This document shows positions 56,413 to 62,899 of a stretch of 64,000 bases of DNA, piece after piece (position 1 is the stretch's first letter; every line of letters begins with the position of its first letter). A program made the position numbers and the translations under genes. The notes beneath the pieces were generated by a model. That model was given only the letters and a program-made list of their open reading frames with translations. It did no database searches and was not told the DNA's origin. The DNA lies in contig CACCYL010000007.1 in NCBI GenBank assembly GCA_902550225.1, positions 1 to 64,000 of the forward strand, in the 5' to 3' direction. The DNA comes from an uncultured Alphaproteobacteria bacterium. Its GTDB lineage: Bacteria; Pseudomonadota; Alphaproteobacteria; Methylaequorales; Methylaequoraceae.

Positions 56413-56465
56413 ACAGAAGTCTCATCGGCAAGGGCGGGCAATTGTTCGCCCTTGTTTGTTTTAGG
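56413..56465 (+). repeat. ssrA 3'-end repeat, copy C1
   Basis: It is identical over 53 bases to the end of ssrA, including the terminator. The flanks CCGAGAC on the left and ACAAAGGGTTTCAGAGG on the right are also shared with other copies. It bounds the first module. Confidence 0.93.
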
Positions 56466-56586
56466 GAGACTTACAAAGGGTTTCAGAGGTTTGACTCAAC
56501 AGAAAACAAAACAAAATAAAACGAGTTAAGTACAATACACTTTTGTTTGTTCTTATTTTCTTAAAGATTTATTTTAATCTTAAAAC

Positions 56587-56630
56587 ATTGGTTCAAGCAT
56601 TAAAAATTAGGTTGTTTTGCTTGAACCAAT
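56587..56630. terminator. 13-base perfect inverted repeat, possible terminator
   Basis: ATTGGTTCAAGCA (56587-56599) and its complement (56618-56630) flank an 18-base loop, 10 bases beyond the stop of the acidic peptide gene. On the minus strand the stem is followed by GTTTTAAG, a weak T-run. A terminator is likely; a protein-binding palindrome is the alternative. Confidence 0.5.
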
Positions 56631-56640
56631 ATAATTTATT

Positions 56641-56802
56641 TTATTCTTTTTTTTCTTCAGTTGTCTCTTCTTCTTTTTCTTCAGAAGTCTCTTCAGTTTT
56701 TTCTTCTACAACTTCTTTTTTTTCTCCGTGTCCGTCCGCTCTTGTGGATTCAGAAGAAATTAAAAATGCCAAAGATAAAAATAAAAAGTAGAAATTTTTC
56801 AT
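56641..56802 (-). CDS. Small acidic secreted protein, 53 aa
   Basis: The ATG at 56802 is preceded by a strong GGAG ribosome site. The signal peptide is MKNFYFLFLSLAFLISSE with cleavage probable after TRADG or nearby. The mature part is almost only Glu, Lys and Thr (EKTEETSEEKEEETTEEKKE). The family is unknown. Such a low-complexity acidic chain could bind cations or be disordered. It is cargo of the second ssrA module. Confidence 0.65.
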   Translation of the reverse strand: MKNFYFLFLSLAFLISSESTRADGHGEKKEVVEEKTEETSEEKEEETTEEKKE

Positions 56803-57213
56803 GTATATCTCCAAAAAAAGGTTAAAACATAACACTAATAAATCTAAAATATTTATTGAAATTTATATTCTTTATGTGTGTTATAATTCAAATTAATAAT
56901 GGTCATAGTTAATAATGAGAACAGACATTTTTTCGTTTGTAATTTAAAAATTATGAAGTTAAGAGTGTTAGGCGCCTAAACCTGTCGCAAAAGGAAGGAA
57001 TAATTTTAGACGCCCATTAATATATAGTAATTAATATATCTCTGTATAAATTTTTTATGTTTATACCTATTATTACCTCTGATTATAGATTTATCTAAAC
57101 TAATTCTAATGACCTTTAAAAAAACAAAACTACGGAAATAAATTTTTACGAAATGAAATGAATTGGTAAAATGAGTATGGAAGTTAAACATAATATTACC
57201 ATTAAAAAGTCCA
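56803..57213. other. Gene-poor stretch inside the second ssrA module
   Basis: No convincing gene is seen in these 411 bases. They contain a perfect 12-base palindrome TTAGGCGCCTAA at 56968-56979 and a 10-base direct repeat ATTAATATAT at 57016-57025 and 57030-57039. Antisense frames around 57006-57331 have no ribosome site or family pattern. Confidence 0.5.
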
Positions 57214-57885
57214 ATGTTTTTGAAAAGTCATCATATTTTAACAATTTATGTTTTAATTCTTTTAATAATCGCATTTTTTGTAGGAGATACGTGGATAAGA
57301 CAATTAATAATTGGATTGCTTTTTTTTTCATTTGCTATTTATCCAAAGGTTTTTAAAAAACTAATTTTAAGGGAAAGAATGTTGCGGCAAGAAAAAATTA
57401 AAAAAGAACTTAAGGAAATGGACGGTTATTATGAAAAAGGGATAATGCATGCACATAAAAAATTAAATGAAAGGTTCAACAGAGGTGTGTACATTAACTA
57501 TTTGCTTAATTCTGAATTTATAGGAACAACTCATGAAAGATTTAATTTAATTTTAACATTACTATCAATAAGAGATGTAGATGACCCTTTATTAAAATAC
57601 AATTTAATTGATATAAACTTATATTATGAAAATAAAAAAAAATATTCCTCGCACATCAGAAATTTAACCAAAACAAAAGTTATTTTCGTCAATAAAATAG
57701 TTTTTAAAACACTAGGAGTCGAAAAAATCATGGAGTTGAATCATTCTGAAGAACTATTTTTTGAATCAGAGGTATTTAAATTCATAAAAAAAATTGATTT
57801 TAAAATTGATAAAATTAAGAATAATCATATCAAATTGATTTATGATAAAATAAAAGAAAAGAATATTTATAGTCGAAAAAAATGA
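57214..57885 (+). CDS. Hypothetical membrane protein, 223 aa
   Basis: Two hydrophobic helices at the N-terminus (about 8-24 and 31-46) are followed by a long basic, helical soluble domain (RERMLRQEKIKKELKEMDGYY, LTLLSIRDVDDPLLKYNLIDI). The family is not recognised. It is followed by another unknown gene with an ATGA overlap and then by a restriction-modification pair, so a phage-defence or anchoring role is possible but unsupported. Confidence 0.65.
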   Translation: MFLKSHHILTIYVLILLIIAFFVGDTWIRQLIIGLLFFSFAIYPKVFKKLILRERMLRQEKIKKELKEMDGYYEKGIMHAHKKLNERFNRGVYINYLLNSEFIGTTHERFNLILTLLSIRDVDDPLLKYNLIDINLYYENKKKYSSHIRNLTKTKVIFVNKIVFKTLGVEKIMELNHSEELFFESEVFKFIKKIDFKIDKIKNNHIKLIYDKIKEKNIYSRKK

Positions 57886-58484
57886 GGAAGTTTACTTTTT
57901 TAATAATTCTCTTACTAATTATTTTCTATGGCATCTTCTCAAATTACAAATCTAAAATTGAAAGAAATGCCGCAAATTTTGTTAATTCTCAAAGAGATTC
58001 TAATACTAAAAAGGAGTTTGGTTGCACAAATGATGGTGGAATAATTTCATCGTCTTACTGTAGATTTTCAGAAAAAAATTGCAGGGAATATTTTTTATCA
58101 GAGTATTTCGGTTATTTAAATAATGAAGAAATTACTCATTGCACATCTTACAAAGTTGGTGTTGATGAGGAAGGTTACGATGTAATAATGAAAATAATAT
58201 CTGACAAAGAAAAAATTAAATCTAAATTTTCAGACATTGAGAAAAAAAAAGTTCGACCTTCTGAAATTTCAGGTTTTATGTTTGGTGAAGGTTTATGTAA
58301 CAAACCCAAAGACAAATTTGATAAAACGGGTATTCGTTCTGATTATTTAAGAAATTTTGTTTGTTCTTTAAAAGAAAACAACAATGAAGTATTAGTAAAT
58401 CAATTTCAAATTAATGAAAAAAAAATTAATGTTTTCTTCTATCTTGACGAAAGAATCATCTGGATAAATTCTACTGGTTTTTAG
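57882..58484 (+). CDS. Hypothetical secreted or membrane-anchored protein, 200 aa
   Basis: The N-terminus FTFLIILLLIIFYGIFS is a signal anchor. The remainder carries six or so cysteines (GCTNDGG, SSYCRF, NCREYF, THCTSYK, GLCNKP, NFVCSLKE), as in exported proteins with disulfides. Its ATG overlaps the stop of the preceding membrane gene, so the two are probably cotranscribed and may interact. The family is unknown. Confidence 0.65.
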   Translation: MRKFTFLIILLLIIFYGIFSNYKSKIERNAANFVNSQRDSNTKKEFGCTNDGGIISSSYCRFSEKNCREYFLSEYFGYLNNEEITHCTSYKVGVDEEGYDVIMKIISDKEKIKSKFSDIEKKKVRPSEISGFMFGEGLCNKPKDKFDKTGIRSDYLRNFVCSLKENNNEVLVNQFQINEKKINVFFYLDERIIWINSTGF

Positions 58485-58669
58485 TTTTTAATTTTTTTTC
58501 ACTTTACAAATTTTCTTCACAGATACTGATTTTCTTACTATTTGAAGAAGATTAAAGGTCGTCTAAACTGTTAATAAAAGTTTATACTTCAATTCTATTT
58601 ATTTCAGTATTTTATTTGTATAATTAAGATATTAATTTCATTAATTAAAAAATTTTGCTAATTAATATT

Positions 58670-59494
58670 ATGTTCTACTTGACAGAAAAGAGTATTAAGA
58701 TAGCAAACTCTGAAAATTATCTGGATAGATTATCTGAGATTTATCCAATGATACCTGAAAAAAAAAGAGTTCTAAGTGAGAGCAAGATTAGAGAGATCCA
58801 TAAATATTTTACAGAAAGAAATAATATTGAACTTATTAAATGTTTGCTTGGATTAGACCTATTTCCAATAAAAGATTCTTATGTTGCGTTTTTAAGAACC
58901 TGTAATAAGAATAGATATAGAAAATTTGAAAAAGAAGAAAAAATCGATAATGATGTTTTTCTAAGAAACCCTAATACAGTTGATCGATTAAGTCACAGAC
59001 TTTATGATATGGGTATTGATGAGATTATTAGAAATTCAACTTTACCAAAAGAAACTAATAGACAAATAGGTCCAATGTTTAAAAATTGGATTATCGCTGG
59101 TTCTTTAGGTTATAAAGTTGTTGCAGAAGAAGAATTTTTAAATTGTAATTATGATTGTATTTTGAATACATCAGAAAAAAGAATGATGGAAATAGCAAAA
59201 AACAAATTTAACTATCAAAGAAACAAAGGATTAGATTTCTTTGCAAGAAAAAATAACAAATATATAATTGGTGAAACTAAATTCTTAACTGATTTTGGTG
59301 GTCATCAAAATGCACAATTTGAAGATGCGTCCACTCTTCTGAATGTTGATGCAAGTAATGTAGTTAAAATAAATATACTTGATGGTGTTATTTATTTATA
59401 TTCAGATGGTAAAGCGTATAAAACAATTACAGCAAGCAATAGTTATATTTTTAGCGCTTTATGTTTAAAAGAGTTTTTAGATAAGTTAAATTGA
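58670..59494 (+). CDS. Type II restriction endonuclease (PD-(D/E)xK type)
   Basis: From the ATG at 58670 the protein has 274 aa. The probable active site is GLDFFARKNNKYIIGETKF with Asp189, Glu202 and Lys204, followed by DFGGHQNAQFED. This arrangement is typical of type II restriction enzymes; I cannot name the recognition site. Its TGA overlaps the TTG start of the methyltransferase (TTGA), so a complete R-M pair is present in the second ssrA module. Confidence 0.78.
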   Translation: MFYLTEKSIKIANSENYLDRLSEIYPMIPEKKRVLSESKIREIHKYFTERNNIELIKCLLGLDLFPIKDSYVAFLRTCNKNRYRKFEKEEKIDNDVFLRNPNTVDRLSHRLYDMGIDEIIRNSTLPKETNRQIGPMFKNWIIAGSLGYKVVAEEEFLNCNYDCILNTSEKRMMEIAKNKFNYQRNKGLDFFARKNNKYIIGETKFLTDFGGHQNAQFEDASTLLNVDASNVVKINILDGVIYLYSDGKAYKTITASNSYIFSALCLKEFLDKLN

Positions 59495-60522
59495 AAAAAA
59501 ATTTGTTAATTGAATCAGAATCTATCAAGGGATTAAATTATTTGATAAGAAATTTAAAACTATCAAATAAAATTGACTTAGTATATATAGACCCCCCTTT
59601 TTCTACAAAAAACGACTTTATTATTTCGGATAAAAGAGTTTCAACCATAAGCAGAAAAAAAATTGGAAAAATTGCTTACAGCGATAAATTATCTGGAAAA
59701 AAATACTTAAACTTTATAAAAGAAAACCTAATTCTGATACATAAGTTATTGTCAGAAAGAGGGTCGATTTATTTTCATATTGATTATAAAGTTGGTCATA
59801 AGATAAAAATTATGCTTGATGAAGTATTCAGCGAAAAAAATTTTAGAAATGATATTACAAGAATTAAATGTAACCCAAAAAACTTCAAAAGACTTGGGTA
59901 TAGCAATATTAAAGACTGTATCTTATTTTATTCCAAAACCGATAACCCTATTTGGAATGAACCTAAAAAAAAGCATTCTCCAGAACAAATAAGAAACCTA
60001 TTTAAAAAAATTGATAAGGATGGACGAAGATACACCACAGTTCCCCTTCATGCGCCCGGCGAAAATGCACAACACGAAAACAAAACTTTTCAAGGATTAC
60101 AACCTCCTGAGGGAAGGCATTGGAGAGCAAGTGTAGAGAAAATTGAAGAATGGAACAATGAAGGTTTAATTGAATGGTCGAAAACTGGAAATCCAAGAAA
60201 AAAATTTTATGAGGATGAAAGCGATGGTGTAAGGTACCAAGATATTTGGGAATTTAAGGATCCTCAATATCCAAAATATCCAACTGAAAAAAACAGTTCT
60301 CTTCTCGATTTAATAATAAATACTTCAAGTAATAAAAACAGCATTATTTTAGATTGTTTTTGTGGTTCTGGAACAACTCTTAAATCAGCGCAAATGTTAA
60401 ATAGGTCATGGATTGGAATTGATCAATCAAAAGAAGCAATAAAACAGACAAAATTGAAGATTAACCAAATTGAAAGTGATTTATTTTTAAATGCAGGAAA
60501 TTTTGAATTTATAAATTTATAA
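59491..60522 (+). CDS. DNA adenine/cytosine-N4 methyltransferase (beta class)
   Basis: The 343-aa enzyme has motif IV DPPF at 34-37 near the N-terminus and the SAM motif DCFCGSGTT at 288-296 near the C-terminus, the beta-class order. Between them are TTVPLHAPGEN, EGRHWRASVEKIEEW and DIWEFKDPQYPKYPTEK, as in type III Mod-like and related adenine methylases. The TTG start overlaps the endonuclease stop. It protects host DNA from the partner nuclease. Confidence 0.9.
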   Translation: MKKNLLIESESIKGLNYLIRNLKLSNKIDLVYIDPPFSTKNDFIISDKRVSTISRKKIGKIAYSDKLSGKKYLNFIKENLILIHKLLSERGSIYFHIDYKVGHKIKIMLDEVFSEKNFRNDITRIKCNPKNFKRLGYSNIKDCILFYSKTDNPIWNEPKKKHSPEQIRNLFKKIDKDGRRYTTVPLHAPGENAQHENKTFQGLQPPEGRHWRASVEKIEEWNNEGLIEWSKTGNPRKKFYEDESDGVRYQDIWEFKDPQYPKYPTEKNSSLLDLIINTSSNKNSIILDCFCGSGTTLKSAQMLNRSWIGIDQSKEAIKQTKLKINQIESDLFLNAGNFEFINL

Positions 60523-60614
60523 TTTCACTTTTTAATATAATTCTTAGTCTTTATTATCCATAAATCGTCATTGAAAAGTTGCCCATACAGAAGTCGTGCA
60601 AAAAATGACCTCAA

Positions 60615-60638
60615 TTTGCATACAATTTTGCATACACT
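60615..60638 (+). repeat. Tandem 12-base repeat before copy C2
   Basis: TTTGCATACAAT is followed directly by TTTGCATACACT. The pattern GCATACA matches the GCGACAC/GCAGACAC pairs near the other ends. The neighbouring CAGAAGTCGTGCA..AAATGAC is shared with the block before copy C3. Confidence 0.55.
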
Positions 60639-60686
60639 TTTTGAGAAACCCAAAGTTACAAAGGGTCTTAGGACTTTAACCGAGAC

Positions 60687-60739
60687 ACAGAAGTCTCATC
60701 GGCAAGGGCGGGGAATTGTTCGCCCTTGTTTGCTTTAGG
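60687..60739 (+). repeat. ssrA 3'-end repeat, copy C2
   Basis: It matches the ssrA end at 51 of 53 positions (changes in GGGCGGGG and TTTGCTTT). Flanks ACCGAGAC and AAAGGGTTTCAGAGG are shared. It bounds the module with the R-M genes. Confidence 0.92.
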
Positions 60740-60950
60740 AACTGTCAAAAAGGGTTTCAGAGGTTTTACTCAACAAAAAATAAAAGAAAACAAAAAAATT
60801 CAATTACCACATAAATACCACAATAAAGTGTTCCCAGATTACTATGATAAAAAGTAGTCCGTGCAGAAGTCGTGCAGAAAATGACATCGATTCACAGACA
60901 CTTTTTAAGGACTCCGCAGAAACAGAGGGTCTTAGACCAAATACCGAGAC
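60740..60950 (+). other. 211-base module between copies C2 and C3, no gene
   Basis: This interval has the left flank (AAGGGTTTCAGAGG...ACTCAAC) and the right element-end block (GTTCCCAGATTACTATG at 60830) with almost nothing between. It looks like an element reduced to its two ends. No open frame of note is present. The bases from 60523 to 60686 before it are likewise only element-end sequence. Confidence 0.6.
60830..60880 (+). repeat. Element-end block preceding copy C3
   Basis: It is near-identical to 56281-56330. The frame FPDYYDKK-stop matches FPDYYGEK-stop there. The part AGTAGTCCGT.CAGAAGT recurs once more at 61346-61364 without a following ssrA copy. Confidence 0.6.
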
Positions 60951-61000
60951 ACAGAAGTCTCATGAGTAAGGGGCGGGCTGTCGCCCTTGTTTGTTTTAGG
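60951..61000 (+). repeat. ssrA 3'-end repeat, copy C3 (diverged)
   Basis: ACAGAAGTCTCAT and CGCCCTTGTTTGTTTTAGG are conserved. The centre is changed (GAGTAAGGGGCGGGCTG), with three bases lost, but the hairpin is kept. It is probably the oldest or most distal site. The right flank GAGACTCACAAAG matches the other copies. Confidence 0.88.
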
Positions 61001-61035
61001 GAGACTCACAAAGAGTTACAGAGTCCATGTTATTT

Positions 61036-61317
61036 TTAAATACCAAACCAAGAAAAAATAAAATTACCAACTACCATTAATGTATAAAAAAATACAATAC
61101 AATAAAGTAGACCGAAGAAAATGATATAAATTCCTCCAAGTAAAACACGGACTAAAGAGGTCAGTGCACTTCCAAGAAATTTAAGTTCTAAACTCATTAG
61201 AAATGAATTGACTTTGGATTTAGTTTTTTTATTCAACCAATAAACTGGATAAGTGCATATCCATAAAATTGGTAAATATAAAAAAATATACAGTGCTGTG
61301 ATTCCTAGTAAATCCAT
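61036..61317 (-). CDS. Hypothetical membrane protein, 93 aa
   Basis: About three hydrophobic segments (LLGITALYIFLYLPILWI, LTSLVRVLLGGIYIIFFG, and LYCIVFFYTLMVVGNFIF) with a basic loop KKTKSK. I do not recognise it. It lies alone between copy C3 and a partial element-end block at 61346, so it is probably accessory. Confidence 0.6.
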   Translation of the reverse strand: MDLLGITALYIFLYLPILWICTYPVYWLNKKTKSKVNSFLMSLELKFLGSALTSLVRVLLGGIYIIFFGLLYCIVFFYTLMVVGNFIFSWFGI

Positions 61318-61345
61318 ATAATTAGCCTCAATGACATTTACAAAA

Positions 61346-61364
61346 AAGTAGTCCGTTCAGAAGT
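61346..61364 (+). repeat. Partial element-end block
   Basis: AAGTAGTCCGTTCAGAAGT matches the block at 60851 with one or two changes. No ssrA copy follows. It may mark the end of a deleted module. Confidence 0.5.
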
Positions 61365-61480
61365 AGTGTTGAAAAAACAATTATTTGTAAAACTAAATTT
61401 ATATTATTATAAAAAATCTATTTTTAATTGATACTTATGAAATTTCTAGTAGACTGAGTTTTAAAAACAAAGGAAATTTC

Positions 61481-61630
61481 TTGACTAATAAGACTAATAC
61501 TGGAAATAGTTGTTGCAAGTACACCTGCTGTGCGGATGGCTGTTGTAGTGAAGGCTGCAAAACAGGAGATTGCAGTTATGGTTGTTGTAAAGACGGTTGC
61601 TGTGTCGATTTAGAAAACTGCTGTTCATAG
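61481..61630 (+). CDS. Cysteine-rich metallothionein-like peptide, 49 aa
   Basis: A TTG start preceded by AAAGGA at good spacing opens a frame with 14 Cys in 49 residues, mostly as CC pairs every five residues: SCCKYTCCADGCC, then SEGCKTGDC, then SYGCCKDGCC and ENCC at the end. There is no signal peptide. The content suggests metal binding (zinc, copper or cadmium). It lies 194 bases upstream of a Zur-like regulator on the same strand. I know no named family with this CC spacing. A modified peptide (RiPP) precursor is an alternative. Confidence 0.7.
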   Translation: MTNKTNTGNSCCKYTCCADGCCSEGCKTGDCSYGCCKDGCCVDLENCCS

Positions 61631-61824
61631 AGTTAAACAGATATAAAAATTATCATTGCAAACAATAATATTTGATGATGAAATTTAATAAATTAGTTTG
61701 AAATTCTTATTTTAAATTAGTTAATTATCTATAATATGATATACTTTGCAGCAGAAGAACAGTATTGATGTTCGAAAACTTGAAAAAGACAAAATATTAC
61801 ACATAAACTGAACAATTAACTTTA

Positions 61825-62256
61825 ATGAAAAATAAAATCTTACAAAAAGCAATCAAATTCTGTGACGAAAATAACCATCGTTTAACCGAACCAAGAAAAA
61901 GAGTTTTAGAAGTTATATCTTCTAGCAAAAAACCTATAAAAGCTTATGAGATTTTAAAAAAAATTTCAGAAATGTTCGATAACAACCCTAAACCTCCAAC
62001 TATTTACAGAGCAATAGATTTCTGGAATTCACATAATTTTATTCATAGAGTAGAAAGTCAAAACGCTTACTTTTCATGTGTTGAAGATCATTTGCACGAA
62101 GGTTCACAATTTATGATTTGTGACGAATGTGGGAAAGTTATTGAAGCACATCTCTGCGATTTACCAGAAAATATCAAACAAAGTACTAAACAAAAGGCCT
62201 TCATTCCAAAAGCATGGAACTTAGAGATAAAAGGCTTATGTGGAAATTGCTTGTAG
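61825..62256 (+). CDS. zur: Fur-family regulator, Zur-like
   Basis: The 143-aa protein has the winged-helix part (RLTEPRKRVLEVISS, PKPPTIYRAIDFW) and metal sites: HDH-type VEDHLHEGSQF and two Cys pairs (ICDECGK and LCGNC). The pattern and length fit Zur rather than Fur. It represses zinc uptake when zinc is bound. The downstream convergent genes resemble a Zur-regulated zinc operon, and the Cys-rich peptide lies upstream. Confidence 0.85.
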   Translation: MKNKILQKAIKFCDENNHRLTEPRKRVLEVISSSKKPIKAYEILKKISEMFDNNPKPPTIYRAIDFWNSHNFIHRVESQNAYFSCVEDHLHEGSQFMICDECGKVIEAHLCDLPENIKQSTKQKAFIPKAWNLEIKGLCGNCL

Positions 62257-62269
62257 AATTATATAAGGT

Positions 62270-62893
62270 TTAGTTTGCTACCAAATTAGCTTTTTTTAGA
62301 CGAAAAAAAATGTTGTAAAGATCATCTTTTGGAACTAGCTCAAGCGTTCCAGTTATATTAATAGGATCGTATGAATAAACAATCGGATCATCAGCATGTA
62401 CCTCTATAATCAAGTTGGACGATGCATGAGGGTAGTATGGACAATGAACTGGAAATGGTATTAATAAGAAGGTTTTTTGCTTTTCGTTTTGATCTAAAGG
62501 GAACATATAACCTTGAACCAGAATTTTCTTATTTGCTAATTGTTTAATTTCGTCTGTGAACTCTGGTCTCACTCCAGTCCATTCAAACCCTTCGCTATCC
62601 TCAAATGTGTACTCGTCCATTCCTGTGTCTGCGAATACCTTCCAAGGCGTTCCTCCCTCCGGTAAACTTACAAAATCATCTATACTAGAAAACATCTCGT
62701 ACATAAAATTTGGATCCTCTTGGTCTAAATCTTTAGTTGAAAATACCTCTGTAATCGTTTTGTGATTTTCAGATAAGATTTTTGCAAAATGAGCATAACC
62801 GTACACTCTATCAAAATGAATTATGGAAAAAAATAAAGCTAAGACAAATGTAAGATTTTTTAATTCTAAGTTGTTGAATTTTAACTGCTTCAT
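62270..62893 (-). CDS. DUF3299 periplasmic protein
   Basis: The 207-aa protein has a signal peptide (LTFVLALFFSIIHFD) and a C-terminal DUF3299 domain: KKILVQGYMFPLDQ, FLLIPFPVHCPYYPH and IVYSYDPINITGTLEL. DUF3299 genes occur beside MacB/LolC-type ABC transporters in zinc-regulated operons such as Vibrio zrg. It follows the permease gene by six bases. The role in metal uptake is inferred from this context. Confidence 0.8.
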   Translation of the reverse strand: MKQLKFNNLELKNLTFVLALFFSIIHFDRVYGYAHFAKILSENHKTITEVFSTKDLDQEDPNFMYEMFSSIDDFVSLPEGGTPWKVFADTGMDEYTFEDSEGFEWTGVRPEFTDEIKQLANKKILVQGYMFPLDQNEKQKTFLLIPFPVHCPYYPHASSNLIIEVHADDPIVYSYDPINITGTLELVPKDDLYNIFFRLKKANLVAN

Positions 62894-62899
62894 AAGATG

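Noticed and set aside
56543-56791. Plus-strand frame opposite the acidic peptide gene
   Set aside because: The Ser/Phe-rich run is the complement of the Glu/Lys-rich gene; the minus-strand frame has a signal peptide and strong ribosome site.
57006-57331. Two overlapping minus-strand frames of 61 codons
   Set aside because: No ribosome site, no recognisable pattern; one overlaps the start of the better-supported 57214 gene.
55438-61000. Direct repeats as a CRISPR array
   Set aside because: Only four copies at very unequal distances, each containing a terminator and matching the end of ssrA; no cas genes.
61700-61760. Possible Zur box upstream of zur
   Set aside because: Several weak AT palindromes exist, but none stands out from the background.
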